Source: Desulfobacteraceae bacterium (GTDB taxonomy: Bacteria; Desulfobacterota; Desulfobacteria; Desulfobacterales; Desulfobacteraceae). Taken from it: DNA of 13,219 bases. The position numbers and the translations under genes were made by a program. The notes beneath the pieces were generated by a model. That model worked only from the letters and a program-made list of their open reading frames with translations. It searched no databases and was not told the origin of the DNA. The stretch spans positions 1 through 13,219 of the forward strand of contig PIVQ01000128.1 in the NCBI GenBank assembly GCA_003354055.1, read 5' to 3'. Positions 7,621 to 13,219 of the stretch are shown here, piece by piece. The number at the start of each line of letters is the position of its first letter. Positions within the stretch are counted from its first letter, which is position 1.

Positions 7621-7664
7621 AGCAGCAGTAGTAAATCCACAACGGCGCTTCTCAATTTTTTGGG

Positions 7665-7692
7665 TTGCTATATGCACCGGCAGGCATATAAT
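7665..7692 (+). promoter_or_regulatory. Candidate sigma-70 promoter for the hydrolase/AraC cassette
   Basis: TTGCTA (7665-7670) and TATAAT (7687-7692) are separated by 16 bases. The -10 is perfect and the -35 matches four of six consensus bases. The predicted start of transcription near 7699 leaves a leader of about 55 bases before the ATG at 7755. An inverted repeat lies between and over the two hexamers. Confidence 0.5.
7669..7690. promoter_or_regulatory. Inverted repeat inside the promoter spacer, candidate operator
   Basis: TATATGC (7669-7675) and GCATATA (7684-7690) are perfect 7-base arms around an 8-base centre containing CCGG. The repeat fills the -35/-10 spacer and overlaps both hexamers, the classic place for a repressor site. 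The protein that binds it is not known; the AraC-type regulator two genes on is one possibility, although AraC proteins more often use direct repeats. Confidence 0.4.
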
Positions 7693-7754
7693 AAGATTTT
7701 TCCAGGATAACCGTAAATATATCAAACAGGTTTAACAGGTGGTTGTGATCTAAA

Positions 7755-8762
7755 ATGAGCTCAATACAGGAAGTAGCCCCGGGTATTTTCAGGATAATTC
7801 AGACCATCAACCGGTTTAAATTCTCAGTTAATGTTTATGTGATCGCAGGACATGACGGTCTGGTGTTTGATTCCGGATTCGGCAGCAGGCGGGCCGGTAA
7901 TGCGCTTGTAAAAGGCATTGACCGGATTTCAGACTTGTCCAGAGATCGGGGGCGGCCGGGGCAAAGGTTCAGAGTTTCCAGGGCAATTGCAAGTCATGGG
8001 CATTGGGACCATTTCTCCGGTCTGGCACATCTACAGACCCGGCTGGGGCTTGCGATCCTTGCCACTGAAAATCAGGCCCTGAAATTCGGCGCAAAAGAAA
8101 ACTATAAGCATTTTTTCTGGGAAGAGCGGAAAATGTTTGAGTCGCAGGTGCCGGGATCAGATAATTCCGGGCGCAGGATCCGGAATCATTTGATCAATGA
8201 GCTGCTTATAAAACTGTTCAGAATCCGGTTTATTCCCGGGGAAATAATCCCTGTCCGTGACCATCAAAGGCTTTCAATCAATGGACAGCCCTGGGAAGTC
8301 ATCCCGGCACCGGGACATTGCGATGATGATATTGTCCTGTTTAACCGTGCAACGGGTGTTCTGCTTGGAGGCGATCTCGTACTGAGATCTGTGACCACCT
8401 GGCTGGGGCCGATGAAATCAGATCTTGCCCTTTATCTCAAAAGCCTTGAACGCATTAAGCAGTTACCCGGCCTGAATCTGATCCTGCCGGCCCACGGCAG
8501 CCCCATAATCAATCCTGGTGAGCGGATTCAAGAGGCCATTGATCACAGGAAAAAAAGGACGGACGAGGTGTGGCAATTGGTTCTGGCCTCAAGAGGCAAA
8601 GGCCTTTCCTTTGAAGAAATTTACGGCAGGATTTATCCTGGAAAACAATTTCAGCGGGGCCTGTTCGGCGGCTGGATTGTGGTGACCCTGAAATATCTTC
8701 TGGACAGGGGAGATATTGCCTTGGTTAATAAGGGCAGGAAGACCATATTTTTACCCGGTTGA
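7755..8762 (+). CDS. Metallo-beta-lactamase-fold hydrolase
   Basis: The product is 335 residues with no signal peptide, so cytoplasmic. The metal motif HGHWDH (81-86) gives H81, H83, D85 and H86. Further ligands are H188 in APGHCDDD, D207 in GGDLVL and H247 in LPAHGSP, so a full dinuclear zinc (or iron) site is expected. An insert of about 60 residues rich in Arg and Phe (about 112-170) probably forms the substrate lid. The last 80 residues resemble the winged-helix tail seen in LACTB2-like members. The family covers thioesterases, glyoxalase II, nucleases and other hydrolases; the substrate cannot be read from sequence. A ribosome-site-like AGGTGG (7737-7742) lies 12 bases before the ATG, a long spacing. 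It heads a same-strand set with the AraC-type gene (59-base gap) and the alpha/beta hydrolase, suggesting one small catabolic or detoxifying unit. Confidence 0.9.
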   Translation: MSSIQEVAPGIFRIIQTINRFKFSVNVYVIAGHDGLVFDSGFGSRRAGNALVKGIDRISDLSRDRGRPGQRFRVSRAIASHGHWDHFSGLAHLQTRLGLAILATENQALKFGAKENYKHFFWEERKMFESQVPGSDNSGRRIRNHLINELLIKLFRIRFIPGEIIPVRDHQRLSINGQPWEVIPAPGHCDDDIVLFNRATGVLLGGDLVLRSVTTWLGPMKSDLALYLKSLERIKQLPGLNLILPAHGSPIINPGERIQEAIDHRKKRTDEVWQLVLASRGKGLSFEEIYGRIYPGKQFQRGLFGGWIVVTLKYLLDRGDIALVNKGRKTIFLPG

Positions 8763-8792
8763 TGACAGGGCGTTCCCAACCTCATAAAAATC

Positions 8793-8805
8793 TGATAGCT
8801 TATCA
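8793..8805. promoter_or_regulatory. Short inverted repeat upstream of the AraC-type gene
   Basis: TGATA and TATCA flank a 3-base centre, 16 bases before the ATG at 8822. It could be an autoregulatory site or a small RNA hairpin; 5-base arms can occur by chance. Confidence 0.2.
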
Positions 8806-8821
8806 ATAGGCAGACGATAAT

Positions 8822-9715
8822 ATGAACCGAATAAGGCCGGGAGCGATGTTTCAAACCTATTCCATTGCTGATTTTCTGAATCAGCCGGAAAAGAAGACAG
8901 ATTTTTATGTGGGGCGGTTTGAAACCATGGCCGATCCGGAAGATCTTGATTATCCCCATAAACATGATTTCTACGAAATCCTTTTTGTTGAGCAGGGCAA
9001 CACCAGGCAGACCATTGATTACCAGGAGTTTGATATCCGCGCCGGTCATTTTTTTGTTATCTCACCCCATTGTCTTCACATGTTTGAAGACTGGGATGAG
9101 ATTCAAGGGTATTGCCTGATGTTTACCGAGGATTTTTTACTCAATCAGATCCAGAATAAATCCTTCTTATTTGAGCAGGCCTTTCTTGACGGAATTTATA
9201 CCAGACCCTGCCTGGATCTTGGACCTGCGATGTCTGCCACGGCAAAATCCTTGTTTGATCTTCTCATTCCAGAATTCAACCGGACCGATGCCCAACCCGA
9301 TACCCTGGCCAGCCTGCTCTTTGTCCTTCTCAAACAGGTACAGCGCGAAATTCGTCTTGTCCATGGTCTGTCATTTAATCAAAACCAGGTGGCGTTGATG
9401 AGCCGGTTTGTCAAACTTCTGGAGGCCCATTTTCACGAGCCCATGACCGCAAAAGAGTATGCCCGGCATCTGGGTATTACTGCCCATCATCTTAACTTAA
9501 AAGCAAAGCAGTTAACCCTGAAAACCACCACCGAACTCATCCAGGAAAGGAAGATTCTGGAGGCTAAGCGCCTGCTGACATTCACAGATGACCCTGTGTC
9601 GGATATTGCCTGGGCCATCGGTTTTCAGGACAGCCCGTATTTTAACCGCGTATTTAAAAAGTTTACAGGCCTCTCTCCTTTGACATTTCGTACAATGTCC
9701 GAAAAGTACAAATAA
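8822..9715 (+). CDS. AraC/XylS-family transcriptional regulator with N-terminal cupin sensor
   Basis: The product is 297 residues, the typical length. Residues about 25-105 form a cupin-like effector domain: PHKHDFYEILFVEQGN (45-60) with His/Glu in the usual metal or ligand positions, then DIRAGHFFVISPHCLH. The C-terminal 100 residues hold the two AraC helix-turn-helix units: MTAKEYARHLGITAHHLNLK (208-227) and PVSDIAWAIGFQDSPYFNRV (258-277), ending with the family signature FKKFTGLSPLTFR. The first ATG is used here; a second at 8846 is preceded by GGGAG and is possible. It lies between the metallo-hydrolase and the alpha/beta hydrolase on the same strand, so it is the likely local activator of one or both, responding to a substrate or product of theirs. 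The effector is unknown. Confidence 0.92.
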   Translation: MNRIRPGAMFQTYSIADFLNQPEKKTDFYVGRFETMADPEDLDYPHKHDFYEILFVEQGNTRQTIDYQEFDIRAGHFFVISPHCLHMFEDWDEIQGYCLMFTEDFLLNQIQNKSFLFEQAFLDGIYTRPCLDLGPAMSATAKSLFDLLIPEFNRTDAQPDTLASLLFVLLKQVQREIRLVHGLSFNQNQVALMSRFVKLLEAHFHEPMTAKEYARHLGITAHHLNLKAKQLTLKTTTELIQERKILEAKRLLTFTDDPVSDIAWAIGFQDSPYFNRVFKKFTGLSPLTFRTMSEKYK

Positions 9716-9797
9716 ACCCTTCAATCTTTCTAACGCCCCTGTCCCGGATTCATCTATATTCTCATTTAAACAACCTAATTTAGCAAAGGTAATAAAA

Positions 9798-10799
9798 ATG
9801 AAATTTGTTATGGTATGCAGTCTGGTTTCTTTTCTGACTCTGGCAGTATTCTGCCAGGCCGGAACGTCAAAAATGGATAATATTCATGCTTACACCATGG
9901 AGAAAATAACCTTCAAAAGCCAGGGGGTTGATATTGTCGGCAACCTCTTTATCCCGGCTGGAATTGATTCCGGCAATAAAGCACCGGCAGTCACGATTGT
10001 GGGGCCCGTGGCCTTTGTCAAAGAACAGGCCCCTCTTCAATATGCCACCCGCCTTGCGCAAAACGGGTATGTGGCATTGATCTTTGATCCAAGATTTCAC
10101 GGGGAGAGCGGGGGAGATCCCCGGCGGTTTGAAAGCGGCCGGGAAAAGACCCGAGATCTTTTGGCCTCTATTGATTATTTGACCAGCCGGCCTGAGGTGG
10201 AGCCTGCCGGAATTAATATGCTGGGCATCTGTCAGGGTATCAACTGGGCCATTGAAGCGTCCATTCAGGACAGCCGAATTGTAAGAACCGCCATTGTGGC
10301 AGGTCATTATCTTATGCCGGAACTGGCGGCAAAATACCTGGGCGGGAAAGCTGCCGTGGATGCCAGGATTCAAAAGGGGGAACAGGCCAGGGACGACTAT
10401 GAAAAAACAGGTAACGCCGCGTACATCCCTGTGGTCAGCCTAGAGGACAAAAATGCATTTTTGCCGGCCCCCCATATCCATGACTGGTACATACCCTGGG
10501 CCAACAGAGGTGTGTTTTTTAACTACCGCGGGCTTTGGGAAAATCGGATGACCCGGATGAGCGAAGCCGAATTATGGTCCCATAATGTCGGTAACAGGAT
10601 GGATAAGTTGACTACCCCCACCCTGATGGTCCATGCCGACCATGCTGCCAGCGGCAAGGATTTGCCGCGGGAGTTGTTCAAGCGGATACCGGCCCGGGAC
10701 AAAAAACTGGTCTGGCTGGACAATGCGGCTCAGTTTCAGTTTTACGAGGATCCGGTGGTTATTGACCGGACTGTCGGGCATCTGCGAAACTGGTTTTAG
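9798..10799 (+). CDS. Secreted alpha/beta hydrolase of the dienelactone-hydrolase type (Cys nucleophile)
   Basis: The product is 333 residues with an N-terminal signal peptide (about 1-21, cleavage after CQA predicted; the Phe before C19 argues against a lipoprotein). The hydrolase core includes the oxyanion and strand region VTIVGPVAF (65-73), DPRFHGESGG (98-107) and the nucleophile elbow GICQG (143-147). Thus C145 replaces the usual Ser, as in dienelactone hydrolases and the YcjY-like group. A cap-like segment rich in aromatic residues spans about 195-260. The acid is likely in VHADHAAS (278-285, D281). The place where the catalytic His is expected, just before the FYED motif, reads NAAQFQFYED, with Q312 there. 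The enzyme may therefore use another His (H282 is near) or be inactive. The start has a good ribosome site (AAAGGT, 9785-9790). It is the last gene of the + strand set, 82 bases after the AraC-type gene. Substrate unknown; an ester or lactone in the periplasm is plausible. Confidence 0.87.
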   Translation: MKFVMVCSLVSFLTLAVFCQAGTSKMDNIHAYTMEKITFKSQGVDIVGNLFIPAGIDSGNKAPAVTIVGPVAFVKEQAPLQYATRLAQNGYVALIFDPRFHGESGGDPRRFESGREKTRDLLASIDYLTSRPEVEPAGINMLGICQGINWAIEASIQDSRIVRTAIVAGHYLMPELAAKYLGGKAAVDARIQKGEQARDDYEKTGNAAYIPVVSLEDKNAFLPAPHIHDWYIPWANRGVFFNYRGLWENRMTRMSEAELWSHNVGNRMDKLTTPTLMVHADHAASGKDLPRELFKRIPARDKKLVWLDNAAQFQFYEDPVVIDRTVGHLRNWF

Positions 10800-10872
10800 G
10801 CAGACCCTAAGGATACTCCTGACGTTGCCGACCCCGCTGGCGCTGAATAAAATTATTATGAGGCGCCGGGGG
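10800..10872. other. Convergent gap between hydrolase and hybrid-kinase genes
   Basis: This 73-base gap should end two transcripts. GGCGC (about 10838-10842) can pair with GCGCC (10863-10867) across an AT-rich loop, a 5-bp stem, but no T-run lies on either side. No convincing terminator was seen. Confidence 0.3.
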
Positions 10873-13219
10873 CTATTCTATTTCCAGAACCGTGCTGACA
10901 GCAGTTATCAATTTGTTCAGGCGATAGGGTTTTTGGATGAACATATCCGGTTTGAAAGGGGCATGGTTCATCTTAATCTGATCCTGGCTGTATCCGCTGA
11001 CCAGGATGACCTTTGCCGCAGGGTCAATGGATTTAATCTTGTTCAGGGCCTCAACACCGTTCATATTGGGCATGACCGCATCAAGGAGCGTCAGGGTGAC
11101 CAAAGACCTGTTGATTTTAAATTGATCGACTGCCTCCTGACCGTCTGAGGCCAGGAGCACATTAAACCCGAGTCTCTCAAGTATTTTCTCACCAAGTCGC
11201 CCCACCTCAAGATTGTCATCGGCGAGGATGACTGTACCGGAGAATTCAGGTATGGCAGCATAGACAAAACCTGTTTCCGGCTGCTGACGTTCAATGGCTT
11301 CAGGGGATAACTCAGCAGGAAGAAATATACTGATACAGCTTCCCTCTCCAGGGCTGCTTTTAATCTGCATGGTGCCGTTGTGGGCTTTGATAATGCCTGC
11401 CACAATAGATAATCCCAGGCCCCGGCCGGTAAATTTTGTGGTGAAGAACGGCTCAAAAATGTGGTCGGCCGTTTCCGGGTCGATGCCTGCGCCATTATCC
11501 GATATTTCGCAGCAAATATATTGACCGGGTTTCAGGGCCACATCACGGAACGGGGTGGGATGTTCCAGGTGATCAATATTGGCGGCACGGGTTTTTACGG
11601 TGATACGGCCGCCCTCTCCCTTTACGGCTTCGTCAGCATTCATGACAAGGTTTAAAAGGACTTCCGTGATCTGGCCTGGATCCATTCGGCAGAACAGGGC
11701 CGAGGTGTGCTGAATCATTGTTATCCTGGTTGTGTCCCGGACATTGTTTCGCAGGAGTTCTCCGGTGTCGCCAATGAGGCTGTTAAGTTCCATTACACGG
11801 GCGTTCATTTTCTGCTGTCCCACATAGGTGAGCATGGAGGTGGAAATCTGTGATGCCTTATGGGCGGATTCCAGGGCATTGCTTGCAAGCTGGTATGATT
11901 TGGATGATTTTAAAAGTCCCATTTGCAGGAGTTCAATGTTACCCTGAACCGCCATCATAATGTTGTTATAATGATGGGCAATCGCCCCTGCCATTGTGTT
12001 CAGGCTTTTGTACCGCTGGGCCTGTTCCAGTTTTTTCGCAATCTCCTGTCTTTCTTTTTCAGCTGCCTCTGATTCAGATATATCCCTGAGGATCCAGATA
12101 ATTCCCCGGGTTTCATCCCCGTGAAAAACAAGCCTTCCTTGAATATGACACCAGAGCGTTTTTCCATCTTTTCTTCTGAACTGAATCCGGGTTTCATAGG
12201 TTTCATGATTCATAAGAACATGATAGGCTGATCTTCCGAATTCTTCATAGGTCCGGGATGAAACAAAAAATTTTTCCGTACTCTTTCCGATCAATTCGTC
12301 ATAATCATAGCCGCTTAAATTCACAATTTCGGAATTGACCTGTTTGATCTCCCTGTCCTTGCTGGCAAAGATAATACCGATGGGGGAGTTATCCAGAATG
12401 GACTGCATCCGGGCACTGGTGACCAAGAGTTTCTGGCTGGTCTGCTCTGAAAATTCCATTGCACTGTGCAGTTCCCGGGTCCGGTCCTTCACCTTTTGTG
12501 CAAGGGTTTTATGAAGCTGCTTTAATTTTTTTTCCGCCTTTTTGCGCCGGCTGATAGTTAGGGTCAGGGCAAGAATGACCATTATCATGAGGGAGAAAAA
12601 TCCGCTGATCTGCCAGGCAAGAACCTTATGTCCCCTGTAAAAGGAATAGGGCTGGTTGATGATGACGGCGTCAGCCGGAAGGCGTGTTTTATTGATCTTC
12701 CATCTGAGAAGCTGGGCATGATCAAACATATAATGGTTGGCTGCATTTGTCATGATAGGAATCTGTTCGGGATCAGCACCGCTCAGGACCTGTTCTGCGA
12801 TCAAAGCCGCTGCCTTGCCCTGGAAATACCCTGAAATCAGTTTGCCGCCGACAATCCCGTACCCAAGGTTAAAGTCCAGCAGTCCGTATACCGGAACCGG
12901 ACTTGCGTGGGATATCAGGGTTGTGCTTTCTTTGGGGGTATAGAACCGGTTCAGGCTGTCCCGGAAATAGACTCCGTAAAGGACAAGACTCTTTTGGGGC
13001 AGGTCCCGGACAACCGTCAAAAGGTCCTCCATGGACAGGTTGTCGGCATAGGAGATGTTCAGTTTTCCGGCCAGGTTTCCAAGTTCTTTTCTGATGGTGT
13101 AAGTCCATGCCCTACCCGTGGGCAGGTAATCGTTAATGACCAGGATATTTTCCGTGGCCGGATGGAGTTTCAATGCCGTTTCCAGGGTGGCTCTGGCATC
13201 AAAGGTTTCTGCAACACCG
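10873..13219 (-). CDS. Hybrid sensor histidine kinase with periplasmic-binding-protein sensor, 5' truncated at the window edge
   Basis: The frame runs to the right edge without an ATG or GTG that could be a true start, so the gene begins outside; 781 residues are visible, numbered here from the codon at 13218. Residues 1 to about 195 are the later part of an ABC-type substrate-binding sensor (PVYGLLDFNLGYGIVGG at 108-124, and NQPYSFYRG). A membrane helix is at about 200-222 and a coiled coil follows. A PAS domain is at about 265-380 (ends WILRDISES). HisKA has H415 in AGAIAHHYNN, where the usual acidic residue after the His is itself His. The HATPase has N523/N527 in LNLVMNADEA, SDNGAGI and FEPFFTTKFTGRGLGLSIV. 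The receiver (about 661-778) has D667/D668, D713, S741 and K763. It probably senses a solute bound in the periplasm. No partner regulator is visible. It is convergent with the alpha/beta hydrolase gene, 73 bases apart. Confidence 0.93.
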   Translation of the reverse strand, partial: GVAETFDARATLETALKLHPATENILVINDYLPTGRAWTYTIRKELGNLAGKLNISYADNLSMEDLLTVVRDLPQKSLVLYGVYFRDSLNRFYTPKESTTLISHASPVPVYGLLDFNLGYGIVGGKLISGYFQGKAAALIAEQVLSGADPEQIPIMTNAANHYMFDHAQLLRWKINKTRLPADAVIINQPYSFYRGHKVLAWQISGFFSLMIMVILALTLTISRRKKAEKKLKQLHKTLAQKVKDRTRELHSAMEFSEQTSQKLLVTSARMQSILDNSPIGIIFASKDREIKQVNSEIVNLSGYDYDELIGKSTEKFFVSSRTYEEFGRSAYHVLMNHETYETRIQFRRKDGKTLWCHIQGRLVFHGDETRGIIWILRDISESEAAEKERQEIAKKLEQAQRYKSLNTMAGAIAHHYNNIMMAVQGNIELLQMGLLKSSKSYQLASNALESAHKASQISTSMLTYVGQQKMNARVMELNSLIGDTGELLRNNVRDTTRITMIQHTSALFCRMDPGQITEVLLNLVMNADEAVKGEGGRITVKTRAANIDHLEHPTPFRDVALKPGQYICCEISDNGAGIDPETADHIFEPFFTTKFTGRGLGLSIVAGIIKAHNGTMQIKSSPGEGSCISIFLPAELSPEAIERQQPETGFVYAAIPEFSGTVILADDNLEVGRLGEKILERLGFNVLLASDGQEAVDQFKINRSLVTLTLLDAVMPNMNGVEALNKIKSIDPAAKVILVSGYSQDQIKMNHAPFKPDMFIQKPYRLNKLITAVSTVLEIE

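Noticed and set aside
7550..7735. Short plus-strand frame across the end of the first kinase and the following gap.
   Set aside because: It overlaps the kinase C-terminus, has no ribosome site, and the predicted promoter of the next gene lies inside it.
8651..9049. 132-codon minus-strand frame.
   Set aside because: It is antisense to the metallo-hydrolase end and the AraC-type gene, both of which are convincing.
9867..10373. 168-codon open frame on the minus strand.
   Set aside because: It is antisense to the well-supported alpha/beta hydrolase, has no domain and no ribosome site; a shadow frame.
10633..11148. 171-codon plus-strand frame bridging the hydrolase end and the second kinase.
   Set aside because: It overlaps two firmly identified genes in other frames and its translation has no recognisable motif.
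10873..13173. TTG at 13173 as the start of the second hybrid kinase.
   Set aside because: The same frame continues to the edge with sequence typical of the binding-protein sensor (FDARATLETALKLHP), so the TTG is an internal leucine codon.

Overview
The window reads as a moderate-GC piece of an anaerobic bacterial chromosome, most likely a sulfate-reducing desulfobacterium (Desulfobacteraceae-like). This is an inference. It rests on a tungsten aldehyde:ferredoxin oxidoreductase paired with a four-cluster ferredoxin, and on long hybrid sensor kinases of the Cache-PAS-HisKA-REC and periplasmic-binding-protein-PAS-HisKA-REC types, which are common in that group. No rRNA, tRNA, CRISPR array, insertion sequence or phage gene was seen. 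Both window edges cut genes: a ferredoxin-like subunit on the left and a hybrid kinase on the right.

Layout. (1) Positions 1-2349, + strand: an AorA-like ferredoxin subunit (5' truncated) and an AorB-like tungstopterin oxidoreductase, 15 bases apart, clearly one transcription unit. (2) Positions 2350-2767: an intergenic stretch that is partly coding-like on the minus strand, in frame with the stop codon of the next gene. (3) Positions 2768-4207, - strand: a MocR-type GntR/aminotransferase regulator. Divergent from it is a small 68-codon ORF with a hydrophobic C-terminus. A long imperfect direct repeat sits over the regulator's start codon. (4) Positions 4538-4891, - strand: a secreted 117-residue protein made largely of two 28-residue repeats. 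(5) Positions 5227-7596, + strand: a membrane hybrid histidine kinase. (6) Positions 7755-10799, + strand: a metallo-beta-lactamase-fold hydrolase, an AraC-type regulator and a secreted alpha/beta hydrolase with a cysteine nucleophile. The set is preceded by a promoter that has an inverted repeat in its spacer. (7) Positions 10873-13219, - strand: a second hybrid kinase, convergent with the hydrolase gene and running off the right edge.

How the genes may work together. The AOR pair would move electrons between an aldehyde/carboxylate couple and low-potential ferredoxin clusters. Its electron partner (an AorC-like flavoprotein or other subunit) is not downstream and, if present, lies left of the window. 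The MocR protein probably represses or activates itself and perhaps the divergent small ORF. The three genes at 7.7-10.8 kb look like a small regulated hydrolase cassette, with the AraC protein as its local regulator. The two hybrid kinases lack adjacent response regulators with DNA-binding output, so their targets cannot be read from context.

Nothing here is a clear new system. The most unusual points are the direct repeat at the MocR start, the promoter with an embedded inverted repeat at about 7.68 kb, the unexplained minus-strand coding-like stretch at 2.50-2.77 kb, the two-repeat secreted protein, and the alpha/beta hydrolase whose expected catalytic histidine position holds glutamine.
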